This document shows positions 24,791 to 36,600 of a stretch of 64,000 bases of DNA, in pieces. Position numbers and translations under genes: made by a program. This stretch comes from Tribonema minus (taxonomy: Eukaryota > Sar > Xanthophyceae > Tribonematales > Tribonemataceae). Location: assembly GCA_017506865.1 (NCBI GenBank), contig JAFCMP010000120.1, positions 166,505-230,504 of the forward strand, in the 5' to 3' direction. The notes below the pieces were generated by a model. It did not search any database. It was given only the letters and a program-made list of their open reading frames with translations, and was not told the DNA's origin. How positions within the stretch are numbered: position 1 is the first letter of the stretch; every line of letters begins with the position of its first letter.

Positions 24791-26207
24791 ATGATGGATG
24801 GTAGCATGCGGCACATTGAGGCGGACAACATAACCCTGGAGCTCCTGCAGTCTTTCTACAATGTTCCACTGGCGGAGCTCGCCAAGGAGTTGGGGCTGAG
24901 CTTGACGCTGCTGAAGAAGATATGTCGCAAGTATGGCATCCAGCGCTGGCCTCACAGGCAGATTAGGAGCATCAACAAGAGCGCTCAAGGTGATGACAGC
25001 GACTTGAAATGGACTGGACTAGGCGCCGCTTTCTGTTGCTTAGATTGAACCTGTCGCACGTTTGCCGCGGCACGTTGCATAAGCCGTCACCGCTGCCCTG
25101 CCCACTGTCATCCTGCATAGGCTAGTGTGCAGCATATCGTCAGCTATCTCTACCCCGTTGTCCGGTCTCGTCGTGTCTGCAGCTCGTTCTGTCTCCACAA
25201 AAATTTCGCTGAGTAAGAGCAAGACCGAGACGCCGGCGCTAAGCCGCTAAGCCGCTAACTCGTGCGTCCTCTATGCCTGCCTGCCAGAGCTCACCGAGCG
25301 CATCAACGGGGCCACCTCTCACGAGGAGCGCGCCGAGCTGCAGTCCCAGCTGCACCTGCTGGAGAAGAAGAAGCGTCTGGTGACGCGAGGTGCCTCCAGC
25401 GGGCTCCAGAGCGCACTGCGCAACGCCCTATTCCTGGCCAACCCTGAGCAGCTCGAGGAAGACGCCGTATTCGATGCGCCCGGCGCCGCCCCCTCGATGT
25501 CTCCCCCCCCTCGCCAAGTCAGCCAGCCCACTCCCTCAAGGCAGGCGAATCCCATGTACAAGATGATGCAGCACGCGAGGAGCGGCCAGCGAGCGGAGAA
25601 GAGTGTGGCGATGGGACGGGACGCCCAGCCCGCGCAGCGCCCCGCCATGTTCCTGCCGCCTACATCCGCGGCGGCGGCGCCGGGGGGCTTTGGCGGGTTC
25701 AGGGGGCCGATGGCCCCTCAGGACGACCCGCTGCTGCAGCACCAGATGGCCACGCAGATGGCGCAGCTGGCGATGCAGCAGCAGATGCAGATGAACAACT
25801 ACCTGTGCATGGGGCCAGCGCCGCAGCCCGCGGCGGCAGCGGCGGCGGTGCCTCCGCTCCACGCCTCGTTCTTCGCGCCCGATGCCGGCGCCGCCGATGT
25901 CTCCGCGTTCGACGCCACTCCGCTCAACGAGGTCGCTGCGCTGCTCGGCATGTCCGATGAGGAGCTCGCGCTGAGCGCGATGCAGCCCTCCGTTGCCATG
26001 GACTTCGACGCGGACCTGGTGCATATGATGCTGGACGCCGGGGGCGGCAGCGACGAGCTGCTGGGGGAGCCGGCGTACGCGCAGCAGCCCCCGCAGCAGC
26101 TGCCGCAGATCATGCAGACTGGTGGCGGCGGCGGCGCGCTGCATGCGCCGCCCGCCGCGCCCGGCTACCACCCGAGCTTTCTGAGCATGGGCACGTGGAG
26201 CCTGTGA
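24791..26207 (+). CDS. RWP-RK domain transcription factor
   Basis: Putative nuclear DNA-binding regulator. RWP-RK proteins in plants and green algae act in nitrogen response and gamete or egg-cell programmes. Exons 24791-24989 and 25288-26207 join in phase 1 for 372 residues; a second ATG lies one codon downstream. The domain occupies about residues 10-65: TLELLQSFYNVPLAELAKEL, then SLTLLKKICRKYGIQRWP, with the signature hexamer RWPHRQ at 52-57. The canonical last Lys (RWPxRK) is Gln here. A short heptad-like segment (ELQSQLHLLEKKKRL) follows and could dimerise. The rest is Gln/Ala/Met/Gly-rich with acidic patches (DDPLLQH, DFDADLVHMMLDAG), like an activation region. There are no PB1 or NLP-type N-terminal domains, so it resembles the short RKD-like class. 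Unusually for this window, its only intron (24990-25287) is short and lacks tandem junction copies. Confidence 0.93.
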
Positions 26208-28068
26208 GGCGCTCGCTGCGGTGGCGTTAGCGCTGCTGCTGCTGCCTCGACACGTACCGCATCCGACGCTGCGCACACGATGCGCGCCGCCGCCGCGGCC
26301 GGGCAGCAGCGCGCAGCGCACAGCGTACCCTGCTCGCCTCGCGCGAAGCTGGGTATTAGCGGCGCGGGGGCAGCGCGGCAGCGGACCGATTTACAGGTGA
26401 GGGACATCACAGGGGGCACCGGAGGGGGAAGAGGGAGTGCCGTCAATGATGCCCCCCCCTGCCTGCTGCGCAACACTGTGACTGGGCGCTCTACAGCCCA
26501 GTTCGTGCCGCTGTTTAGGGCGGCTTAGAGAGCGCCGCGGGAGCGCTGCTGCACGCGAGAGGACAGGCCAGGGGGGTCAGGCGCGCGGCGCGCCCGCGGC
26601 ACAGAGTAGCGGTATTTCTCGCTTCTATCAGTAGTGTAGCGCTCGCTTCCTTTTGTAAATGAGTCGCGGCGCGACGCCGCAGCACAGCTTCGCGCGCGCG
26701 GCCCGTCGGCGATATCGCGGTACGGGGACAGTCACAATTAACCCCCCGCGTGGCGCGGCCGGCGCGCACTTGCATTCGCGTGCGGCCCTGATCAGGGCCC
26801 GTAACCACGCTCGCAAGGGCCCGCATTCGCGCTCGCGATAAGAAACAAAAACACAGAGCTTTCGCCGCCGCTGCAGCGCCAGGCCACCCGTCGGTAACGG
26901 CCGCCCCCGCTGCGTATCTTGCGTTGCGGCGCGGGTGCTAAGAGAAAGGGGGGGGGGGAGGGGGTCATGGGGGATTTCTTCCAGTAGTAACGGTAGCAGG
27001 TTCCGGGGAGGTTGAGCCAAGTTAGTGGAGTTTCTATGTGTGTCGTCGCTCCACCGCGCTTGCGCATACGTGCCGGCGGTTTACACCGCGCGCGGCAGCC
27101 GCCTGCGCCGCGCGCCCGTAGTCGCCTTTCAAAGCATGCACATTGTTTGACGCACACGAGAGAGCTTTAGGGGTTTTGCTGCTGCGTTTGCCTGCCGCGT
27201 CGTTTTTTACACCAAGGATTGCATCGCACTCACTTTTGATGTTCATGCTCGTAGTCGCCTTTGAAAGCATTCACATTGTTTGCCTCGCATTCGAGAGCTC
27301 CTGTGGGTTTTGCTGCTGCGTGCGCTTGAGGCGTCGTTTGTCACACTGCGAGGATTACACTCCATTCATTTTTGATGTTCATGGTCACCGGTGGGGTGTT
27401 TGCGCACGGCCTCTTGTTAGCGTGTGCTTAGTGCTCGGCATGTTTTCGTCTGCAGTGCGTAGTGCCGATGGTGCCCCATGTTGCTCGCCGTAAAACTGCA
27501 TTGGCACTGCAGCAGCCTACCTGCCTCTGTTGTATGCACTGTGTATCGGTTTATTGCGTAGCATGCAATGCATCATCAAATAAGGCACTTGTCATGCAGG
27601 CAGCTATCCCGCGGTGCACATGATGACAAGTGTTCATCATACAGCGCCAGCATTGGACCGTTGACCATTGTACCAGCACATTGGTGTACAGATGTGCAGA
27701 CTTGTCATCTGTTGTTCAAGCAGACGTGGGGTGCTACAATTGCGTCGTGACTGCAGTCAAGGCGGCTACCAATCTGAGCTGTGTGTAACTGAGGACAATT
27801 AACCATCACGTATGCATCTTGGCTGGCATGCTGGGCTTTGAGCTCTGAATGAGATTCATGTATAGTTTGTGTGGTCATGCAGTAGGCGCTTCTGTCCTTC
27901 GTCTTTATCAGCCAATTAGAAAGATGGGGGGTGCAATGGCAGGGGGCAGACGGAGAGGGGACCAAAACATTGACGTTGGTCAGAACTTCAACAGCAACTT
28001 GAAGTCTGGATCCATGATGGAAATGGAAATGGATCTTTGTGAAGCGATCGATCGCAACTTGTACTCTC
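26208..28068. other. intergenic region RWP-RK to aldo/keto reductase
   Basis: Contains a ~130-bp tandem duplication (listed separately) and a G-run near 26949-26965. No coding region supported. Confidence 0.5.
27118..27382. repeat. two-copy tandem duplication of about 130 bp
   Basis: Both units begin TAGTCGCCTTT(C/G)AAAGCAT and end TTTTGATGTTCATG, with scattered substitutions between them. This is an intergenic duplication with no exon copies in it. Confidence 0.85.
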
Positions 28069-31000
28069 ATGAGGGCCACATGGAGCAAGCTGGGTTTTGG
28101 TGCCGCCAAGTGCGCAGGCTCACCAGAGCAAAGAGCAGCGCTGCAGGCAGCCTTGGCTGGCGGCATCAATGTTGTGGACACTGGCGTCAGCTTCAAAGAC
28201 GGCAGCAGCGAGCGCATGGTGGGAGAGGAGCTGAGGCGCGCCCCGCACGACCTTGCACGCAGCGTCACGGTGGTGAGCAAGGTTGGCTACTGGAAGGAGC
28301 CTGCGGAAGGCACCACGAAGCAACCGCCGGGAGCGCTCAGGCTGCTGCCCGGCGTCATGTACTCGCTGCACCCCGACTTTATGGCCAGGGAGTTGAGAAG
28401 CAGTGCCAACAGGCTCGGCAGGGTGCCTTCTCTGTACATGGTGCACAATCCGGAGAGCTACGTGAGCTGCGTGGTGGCGAGGGAGCAGGAGAAGCTGGGG
28501 AAGCAGATGGGGGAGGACGGGGTGCCTGACGCCGCTCTGTTGAGCGATGCAAGGTATGATGGGAGCACAGTCGCTTCCAACGCGCGCGCAGCACCCGCAC
28601 TGCTTCCTTAACAAGGCTACACAATAGCGTGTTCGAAGATGGTCACTATGCAGTGCCCACCGTAATACTCAATGTTCCCTGAGGAGCAAGAAGAAGTGGC
28701 CGTGGTCTGTAGACACGTGCTGAGAGAGGTGGCATGTTAGCACAGTGCTCATCCATGCACCTCTATGTACCACAACAATATGCCGTTTGAAACACAATCA
28801 GCAGCTGCGGGGCACATGCATCCAGAAACAGGTGACCACTGCACCACGCAGGTTACCAATCATTATGTGTACACTGCATTTGCGAGGTAGATTGCCATAC
28901 AGGCTCCTTGCTGGTACTGTATGGCTGAGCTCGCTCGTGAGAGCCTTTGAGCTGAGAGCTCAAACTCGAGGGGGTGTTTGCTTAGCTGGGCCATTCAGGA
29001 CAAATTAGGCAGTATGTACCAGGCTGTTGCAGACTAGGTTACTGCGTACGATATTAACCCTAGGAATGCATGGACATCCGGCCTCTCTTGTGGTCCCTAT
29101 TCAGGTGCGAGTGCGTGAGTTTCACACACTGTGGAATGGCTGGGTGGCATCTTCCTGACCTCTGCGCTGACGATGATCCTGACTGTGACGGGTTGCATGC
29201 AATTGATGAGGACACACAAATCATGCACAGGTTGCTTTGCAGACAAGCACGGCCGGAACGCTCTGGCAAGAAGTTTCTTTGGACTGCTGGAGGCATCCAC
29301 ACGGTTGCAGACTTCTCGAGAGAGTGCCTAGTCACAGGCGGAGCATGAGCGCTCGAACCAGCGGTGCATGTGGCTGAACATACGCTGGCGCAGTGCCTAT
29401 AATACTTGACGTGTTATGTGCACTAAGCATCCGTATGTGTGTTTGAACTCATGCTGAGTCGCAAGCAGCAGCATCTGTTATATGATGCGCCACGCGTCGC
29501 GATGCGCGTGTGAACTCATGTTTTGCCGCAAGCAGCAGCAGCAGCAGCAGCAGCAGCTGAGTGCCCAACCCCTTTTCCTCAAACGCGCGCGCGTGCCGCC
29601 AGGGAAGAGACGTACGCGGCGCTGGACGCCCTTTTTGAGGTGCTGGAGCAGTGCTCAGCAGCGGGGTCGGTAGGCGGCTACGGCGTGTGCTCGCACGGGC
29701 TGTCCTCGCCGCCGTCAGATCCGCTGCACTTGGACGTTGAGCGCATCCTTGCGGCGGCGCGCGCTGCGGCGCGGCGACATAGCGAAGGTCGGTGCAAGCT
29801 ACGGCATGTGGGTACATGTGGCAGCAGTAAAGTGACCGGCACTGGTGGCGCCGATTGCATTTTGCTATGTGCATGCAGCCAGTCAGCACGGCGCGGCGGC
29901 ATAGCGAAGGTCGGTGCAAGCTGTGGCATGTAGATACATAGGGCAACAGTGAACTGTTTGGCAGCGGTGGCGCCAATTGTTGTGTGCATGAAGCCAGTCA
30001 GCTTGGCAAATTGTCAAAGTACTGCTATACGCAGCATACCGCCAATATGCTAGACTGTCGCATAGGGCAGCACGTACACTTGTACTTATATGTGCACAGG
30101 CCGAACAAACATGGCCCGCAAGCCATTGTGGCAGCTCGCCTTTTGTACGCAGCATGCCATCCGTCGTACCAATGGTACATCACATTCAGTATGCTGAATT
30201 GTTGTATAGGGCCACCCACACATACATACCTACGTACATGTCAACCGTTGCGGTGCCGTGCCGACACTGAAAGAGCATGTTCGTGTGTGAAAGAGCAAAG
30301 CGTGGCATGGGCGTGCCTGACCCTACGTATACATCTGTATATTTTCATGCGCGTTCTTGTAGAGCATCGATACCTTTACAGGCGGCTCATGAGCAGCTGG
30401 TGCCACCGCAACCAGAGGTCGGTCAGGCCACCAAATGCTTTTTAGCCGTTGCGATGTGACCGTTACTGCGGCGCCCTGGCAGTTACACGAACAGTTACAT
30501 GAGTGGACGTCACGCCAATCACAAGCTTGACACTGATATGCGCCAGCACAACTTCAACTTCCCCATAATCACAAGTTCCTGTGACGTGCCTCTGCTCACA
30601 GGCACCGGCGGCGGCGCCGACGCCGGCGTAGGCAGCCTGGCAGCCGTGCAGCTGCCCGGCAACTTGGTGGAGACGCTGGGGGTTGAGGGCGGGGCGGCAG
30701 CGGCAGCAGCGGCGGCGGGCGTACGCGTGATGCTGACGCGGCCGCTGAGCGTTATGTTGACGACGGCGGTCGTGAGCGACGGGCTGCAGCTGATATCGTC
30801 GCTGGACCGGCGGGGCGAGCCGCCTCAGGACTACATGGACGTTTGCAGGTATACAGTTTTATAATTATGTTGATGTGTATGCGTCTGTGTGCGCATATAA
30901 ACTAACTGTGGTTCGAGAGCAACACGTACTTCAAAGCATGTGCTTTTGAATACATCCAAAGTGTGCAGGTAAATGCGTACATCATGTAGTTTGTGCTATG

Positions 31001-33606
31001 GAAGCATGTATCGGAACACAACTAGATGTTGGTGATGGCGCCTCAGGTCTAAATGGGTGTGTGCAGGTTTGCGTGTGGTGACGCGTAGTCATGCAAGTTG
31101 AAGTTTGCGGTCGCGTGGTGGCTGATGAACTTGAAGTTGGGCTGCCTAAGGGGAGCACTTCCACTCTTGGCGAAGCATTGGAAGTGATGTAGCTGTTGGA
31201 GAAGCTGCGCCTGCCGGGCACTGCAGCTTCTATGAGCCCCCCCCCCTTCGCTGTGGCGACCGCACAGGCCCCTTCTGCATGAGACGAGAGAGCATTGGCA
31301 ACGCCGTCTTACGACGACGCGCCTGATGCGGTGTTTGATTCCAAAACTCTACCCTCCACGCGTTCCTGTTCCCAGAGAGAACATTTGGCAATGCCATCTC
31401 ATGATGATGCGCATGACACCTTTTTTTTCTCTTCAAACCTACCCTCTACGCGTCCCTGTTTCCAGGGAGGTCATTGAGCACTTCACATACCCGCCGCCGG
31501 AAGGGCGCGAGCCGACGCAGGAGGAAATAGAGACAATGCAGGTCAGAATACGCATTGTATGTATGCATGCGTATGCCGCACTATACCATGGAAATGATTC
31601 AAAAGGTCGTAGAGCTCTAGGTGGTAAGGTGTGGTTAGCCACCAGTGCCTTGCACCAATAACCGTGGTCGCCGCTGCTGCAGCAATCAGCCAAGAGTCAA
31701 ACGTACTACTTATACTCCGGCTTCTTGCAAAAGAGAGGCTTGCGCCGACTTGGTGAGGGGGCGGAGTTAAGCTCGCATCATTCAACAGTGGTGCTGTCGC
31801 GACCAGCCGCAGCAGCAGCGGCAGCAGCAGCAGCAGCAGTTCTTCACAAAAGCACCGGCAGCTCTCAGCAGCTGGCTGGCCACGCGGCGGCCTCGCCCCC
31901 AGCGCAGCAGGTGTTTTGACTATGCACAAAGGGGAGCGTCACTGCACGAAGGAGAGTCACCGCACGAGGAGAGTCACTGTCACTGCGCGAGGGAGCGTCA
32001 CTGCACGGGGGAGAGTCTCTGCGCGAAGGAAAGTCAGTGCACGAGGGAGAGTCTTTGCACGAGGGACACGCGAGGGAGCGTCATTGCGCGAGGGAGAGTC
32101 ACCGTGCGACCGCGTAACAAGTTTCGCCGCGCCCTATCGCCAGATGCAGCGTGCTGTGCACTAGCCCTCACCTAACCCTAACCACATGCGGCTTACACGG
32201 GGGGCGCACGTGGATGCATCTGGCGTCGTCGCGCACTGCATCACTGTTGAAGTATTGTTTACCGCAAGGCGATATGCCGCTGTCTGGCAGCGCGACTGCC
32301 GCAATCAGCAGCTTGCAGCTGAGGCGGGTCCTGCGTTGGTGGAAATGCGCCGATGGTGGCAGGAACCGATGCGCCCACAGGCAGCAGGACGTTGAACTTG
32401 AAGTTGCTGTTCCTCAAGGCCTGCCCCCCCTCGTGAAGGTGTACTTCTCAACGAGTTGTTGTGAAGTTTGGGCTGTGAAGGAAAGTAGTGTTGACGCATG
32501 GGGACTATGTCTATGTGTGCCTGCTGAGCGCTGATGCCTGGCAACGCTCCCGCTGCCCTGCTTTTGCAAACCAGGGTTGTCAGTTCATGAAGCACTGGTA
32601 CGAGACATGAACCAGCAGCTTGGCAGCTTTGCCGCTGAACGTTCATTACAAGTAGTGTCAATACGTCCCAACAGTACTTTCTGTAGTAAACTACAGGGAG
32701 TTAATGTATGCACTCTGAGCACTGATGCTTGGCAACGCCCCCACTGCTCCGCTCTCACCGACCAGGGTTGTCGTTCATGCAGCAGCTGGTACGATACATG
32801 AATCAGCCGCTCGGCAGCCTTGCCGGTGAAGCCTCGTTGTGGTTACAACACCTCGCAACAGTAGTGCCTATAGTAAATCACAAGGATGTCGATGTATTTC
32901 AGAGTATGCACTGATGCCTGGCAACGCTCCCACTGCTCCGCTCTCACCCACCAAGGTTGTCAGCTTGTACACCACCTGGTGCTGGACATGTCATCAGCAG
33001 CTCGGCAGCCTTGCCGCTGAATTCTCATTATTGTATCAATACCTCGCAACAGAAGTAAGTATAATCAACTACAGGGATGTCAATGTATGCACTCTGAGCG
33101 CTGATGCCTGGCAACGCCCCCATTTGCTCCGCTTTCGCCCCCGCCAGGGTTGTCAGTTCATGCAGCAGTTGGTACAAGACATGAATCAGCAGCTCGGCAG
33201 CTTCGCTACCTACGAACATTTGCAACAGGTGAGGCCCGCAAGACATTGGCGTGCTTTTTGTGCCAAAACAGCATTGTTATAATCAACGCTGAAGGCATTT
33301 TCTCAAACACTTGCAGAGACATACTGCAGTGGGTCCTTACTGGAGCGCACCGCATCTTTGGTGGAACATTCGCATACGCAGCACCATACGATTTGTATAG
33401 CACCACGCGGCCAGCGTGTCAGCGTCACAGGGCATGGACCTATGAGCTGAGTGTGTGCCTAATCGCTGATCCGGTGATCACGGCATCCATACGACAGCAG
33501 CGCCACTGATGCATACATTTCCCGCACCTGCCACGCAACAGTGCAACTGCCAGCCACCCGCGCAAGTGACTTCGCAGGGCCAGCCCCAGTGCAATAGCCC
33601 TTGAAC

Positions 33607-33637
<31 letters not shown>

Positions 33638-36600
33638 CATGTTGAAGTTGCAGTTCAGGTCCTCGTGCAGGAGAGTCCCCGAGGAGTAATCTGACAGAAC
33701 TGATGCCGCCTCTGCCTCGCAGCACACGTCGCGGGGCCAGCGCCACGAGCTGTGTCTCAGCCATCATGCATGCTACAGTCTGTGCTTCCGCCTGACGGCT
33801 GTCAAGTATGCCAGATGTGCAGCTCTTGTGCTCGTGCAATGCATGCGGTCACGGCGCCTCTTATTGAGCTCCGCAGTCTGCACTCCCGCTGCGCCGTGAC
33901 GGACGTCGTTCGTGTTGTCGTGCGCACGTCAGAATGGCGCTCAGCCGCGACCATCGCCCCCCACCTTCTGCCATCCCGCTAGCACACCACGCCTGTCCTG
34001 GTCAAGTGCTCTTCTGCGCTTCTGCGTTGGGCCCGCCTTTTGGTGTCCTGCTGTGCCACGGTAGTCAGTTCCATCACTCCCCAAAGTCGCACCACACGGT
34101 GAGGTGAAATTGGTGTGAGGCGCTGTCATACTTCAAGCATCTATCTGGTTGGTCCCCAATCACCAGCCCTAGCTTTGACCCACAACAGCACTCCTCCTGA
34201 AGCTCTAATGACATGGTGCCGTTGCCGCCAGCCACTGTCGCCTTCGTCTACCTGATCAACCCATTCAGCTCATACTGTAGCACTCATCACGCCGTGTGCG
34301 CCGCCCTATTGGCCCTAGCCCATGGCAAACTAGGTAGTACTGAAGCACTCAAGCACTCATTTCGTTGTGCCCTTGGTGTTGTTACCGCAGCCGCCATTGC
34401 CTGAGTTGTCAGAAACTGGCGCACGTCATCATACCCATGATCAACGCCAAGTTCGCCGGGCTCGATGCAATGAGCGATTGTACTCTAACCCATGGCAAAC
34501 TCCTATTTTAGCACTCATTGCATTGTGCCCTAACCCATGACAAACTCCTACTTCAGCACTCATTACGTCTTGCCCTTGGTGTTGCTGCCGCCGCCGCATG
34601 CTTCTGTAGGAACTGGCGCACGCCATCATACCCATGATCAACGCCAAGTTTGATGAGCTCGACGCGACCAGCGTCAAGCACCTGCAGGCCTTCCTCGACA
34701 GATACGGCGACATGGTGAGGGGGCGCTGTGACAACTAGGGTTAGGGTTAGGTTCAGGTTCAGGGGTGGGGTTAGGGCTAGGTGTGCGGGGTTACGGGTGA
34801 GGTGCGTGCCAACGTGTGGCGGTGCACGCAGTTGCTCCGTCGCTGCTTGTTGCGGCATGACGCGGTGCAGCGTGCAGTGCACGCCCTAGGCTCAGTGCGT
34901 TTAGGGGTCAGGGTTAGGGTTAGCTTCGAGTCCCACTCATGTGGAGCTCCAAGCCGGTCTCCCATACCGCTTCGCAGCATTCGCGACAGCGCTTGTGCGG
35001 GCGAGCGGCCGCCCTGCGTCCAATGGTCTTTGGATTAGGGTTAGGGTTAGGGCACAGTCGCGCAGGAATGTGCAGCACTGCAGTGTGTGCGGCCTGCGGG
35101 GCTGACTGCCTGCAGGCAGTCCAGAACTTCACTACGCAACGTTCAAATGAACTTTCATCGCTTCACCACCTGCGATGACGCAAGCCGCAGTGTCTCTATA
35201 GAAGCTCAGCTACGCCTGAGCGGGTTGTGCGCGGTGTGCCCTGTGACGCCAATCACAACCCTAATCCCACGCGCATTGGGTACTGCAGGGTGTCTGCGCG
35301 GCCGCTGCCATGCCGCGCTTGAAGCCGTACGTACCGCTCCCCCACGGCAGTCGGAACAGTGCGTTCTGCGGGCCAGCGCATCTTACGAGTGCGTGCGCTG
35401 GATACTGTTGGGGTGTGCGGCCGCTGCATCCCACGCGCAGGTACTGTAGGTTTCTGGCGCGCCCGCTACCATGCCATGCTTGAAGCCTCACGCCCCAGGC
35501 ACAGCGCGCTCTGGAGGAGAGTGACAGTTAGGGTCATGATTCACTACAGTCCCACTCAAGCGGAGTTCCAGGTCGGTCTCCCATGCCATCCCCGTAGAAA
35601 CAGCAGCAGCGCTTTGTGCGGGTGCGCGGATGCCCTGCGTCCAATGGTCTTTGGGTTAGGGTTAGGGTTAGGGCACAGCCGCGCAGGAACGCGCAGCACT
35701 GCAGTGCGCGGTCCGCGGGGCTGGTTTCTGGCGAGCAGGCCTGACAGTCCAGTGCTTCACCACGCAACGTTCAAGTGAACTTTGAGCACTTCACTGCCTC
35801 CAATGATATGAGTCGCAAATTCTCCAGACGAACCGCAGCTACGCGTGAGCGCGCTGCGCGCGGCGTGCCCTGTAAATCTAACCCTTTTCCTAATCCTAAC
35901 TCATAGGTGACCTACAACTGCGCGGAACGACTACGCGATGCTATACTGGCGGCGCACCCCGACGGCGGCATGGAGCCGGCGCCGGGGGACACCTGGGCGC
36001 AGCACTCACTACGATGGCTTCAGGTATGTGAGGAAACGCGCTGAGCTGTTGCACACCATCTCGTTGCTGTGCACCGCCTGAGGCGGAGATCAAGTGTTGG
36101 AGCATTTTTACAGGTATGTGCTCACTGCCGATGGTTACGGCAGTTGCACTTGCCAGTGGCCCGAGTACAACATATACGCTGCTAGCAGCACACGAGCGGC
36201 GTCGGCCTTCTGTCGCACTGGCCACCTTGATGTCTTCCTCTGGCGGGAAGTAGCAACAGGCTAGTCGTCTGCAGCTCGCTACCTACCCTCATCGAGGTTC
36301 ACTACAGCAACAGCAGACCGGCGCCGGGTGGTGTGTTACCCAGAACAGTGATATTGCGGTTTGTAATCGGCAGTCAGCATCGTGGCGTGCAAACGCTGTG
36401 CCTGCCGGCACGCAACGGCAAGAAGCATGCTGCAGTCGCTAATGAAAACGAATCAAAAGATCGTAGAGCTCTAGGCGACAAGGGATGGTTAGCCGCAAGT
36501 GCCTTCCACCAATAACCGTGGTCGCCGCTGCTGCAGCAATTGGCCACGAGTCAAACAGCACCACCGTATCCATCATCCATCCTTCAGTACTGATGAAGGC

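Noticed and set aside
25536..26321. 261-codon minus-strand ORF
   Set aside because: Antisense to the RWP-RK exon 2; His/Arg-rich shadow frame.
24160..27800. Shared AACTGAGGACAAT motif at about 24169 and 27786
   Set aside because: The match is too short to separate from chance and the flanks do not align well.
36333..36515. Conserved peptide DRRALGDKGWLAASAFHQ as a protein domain
   Set aside because: The same peptide appears in several places only because the dispersed intronic element is repeated there. It lies in introns in either orientation.
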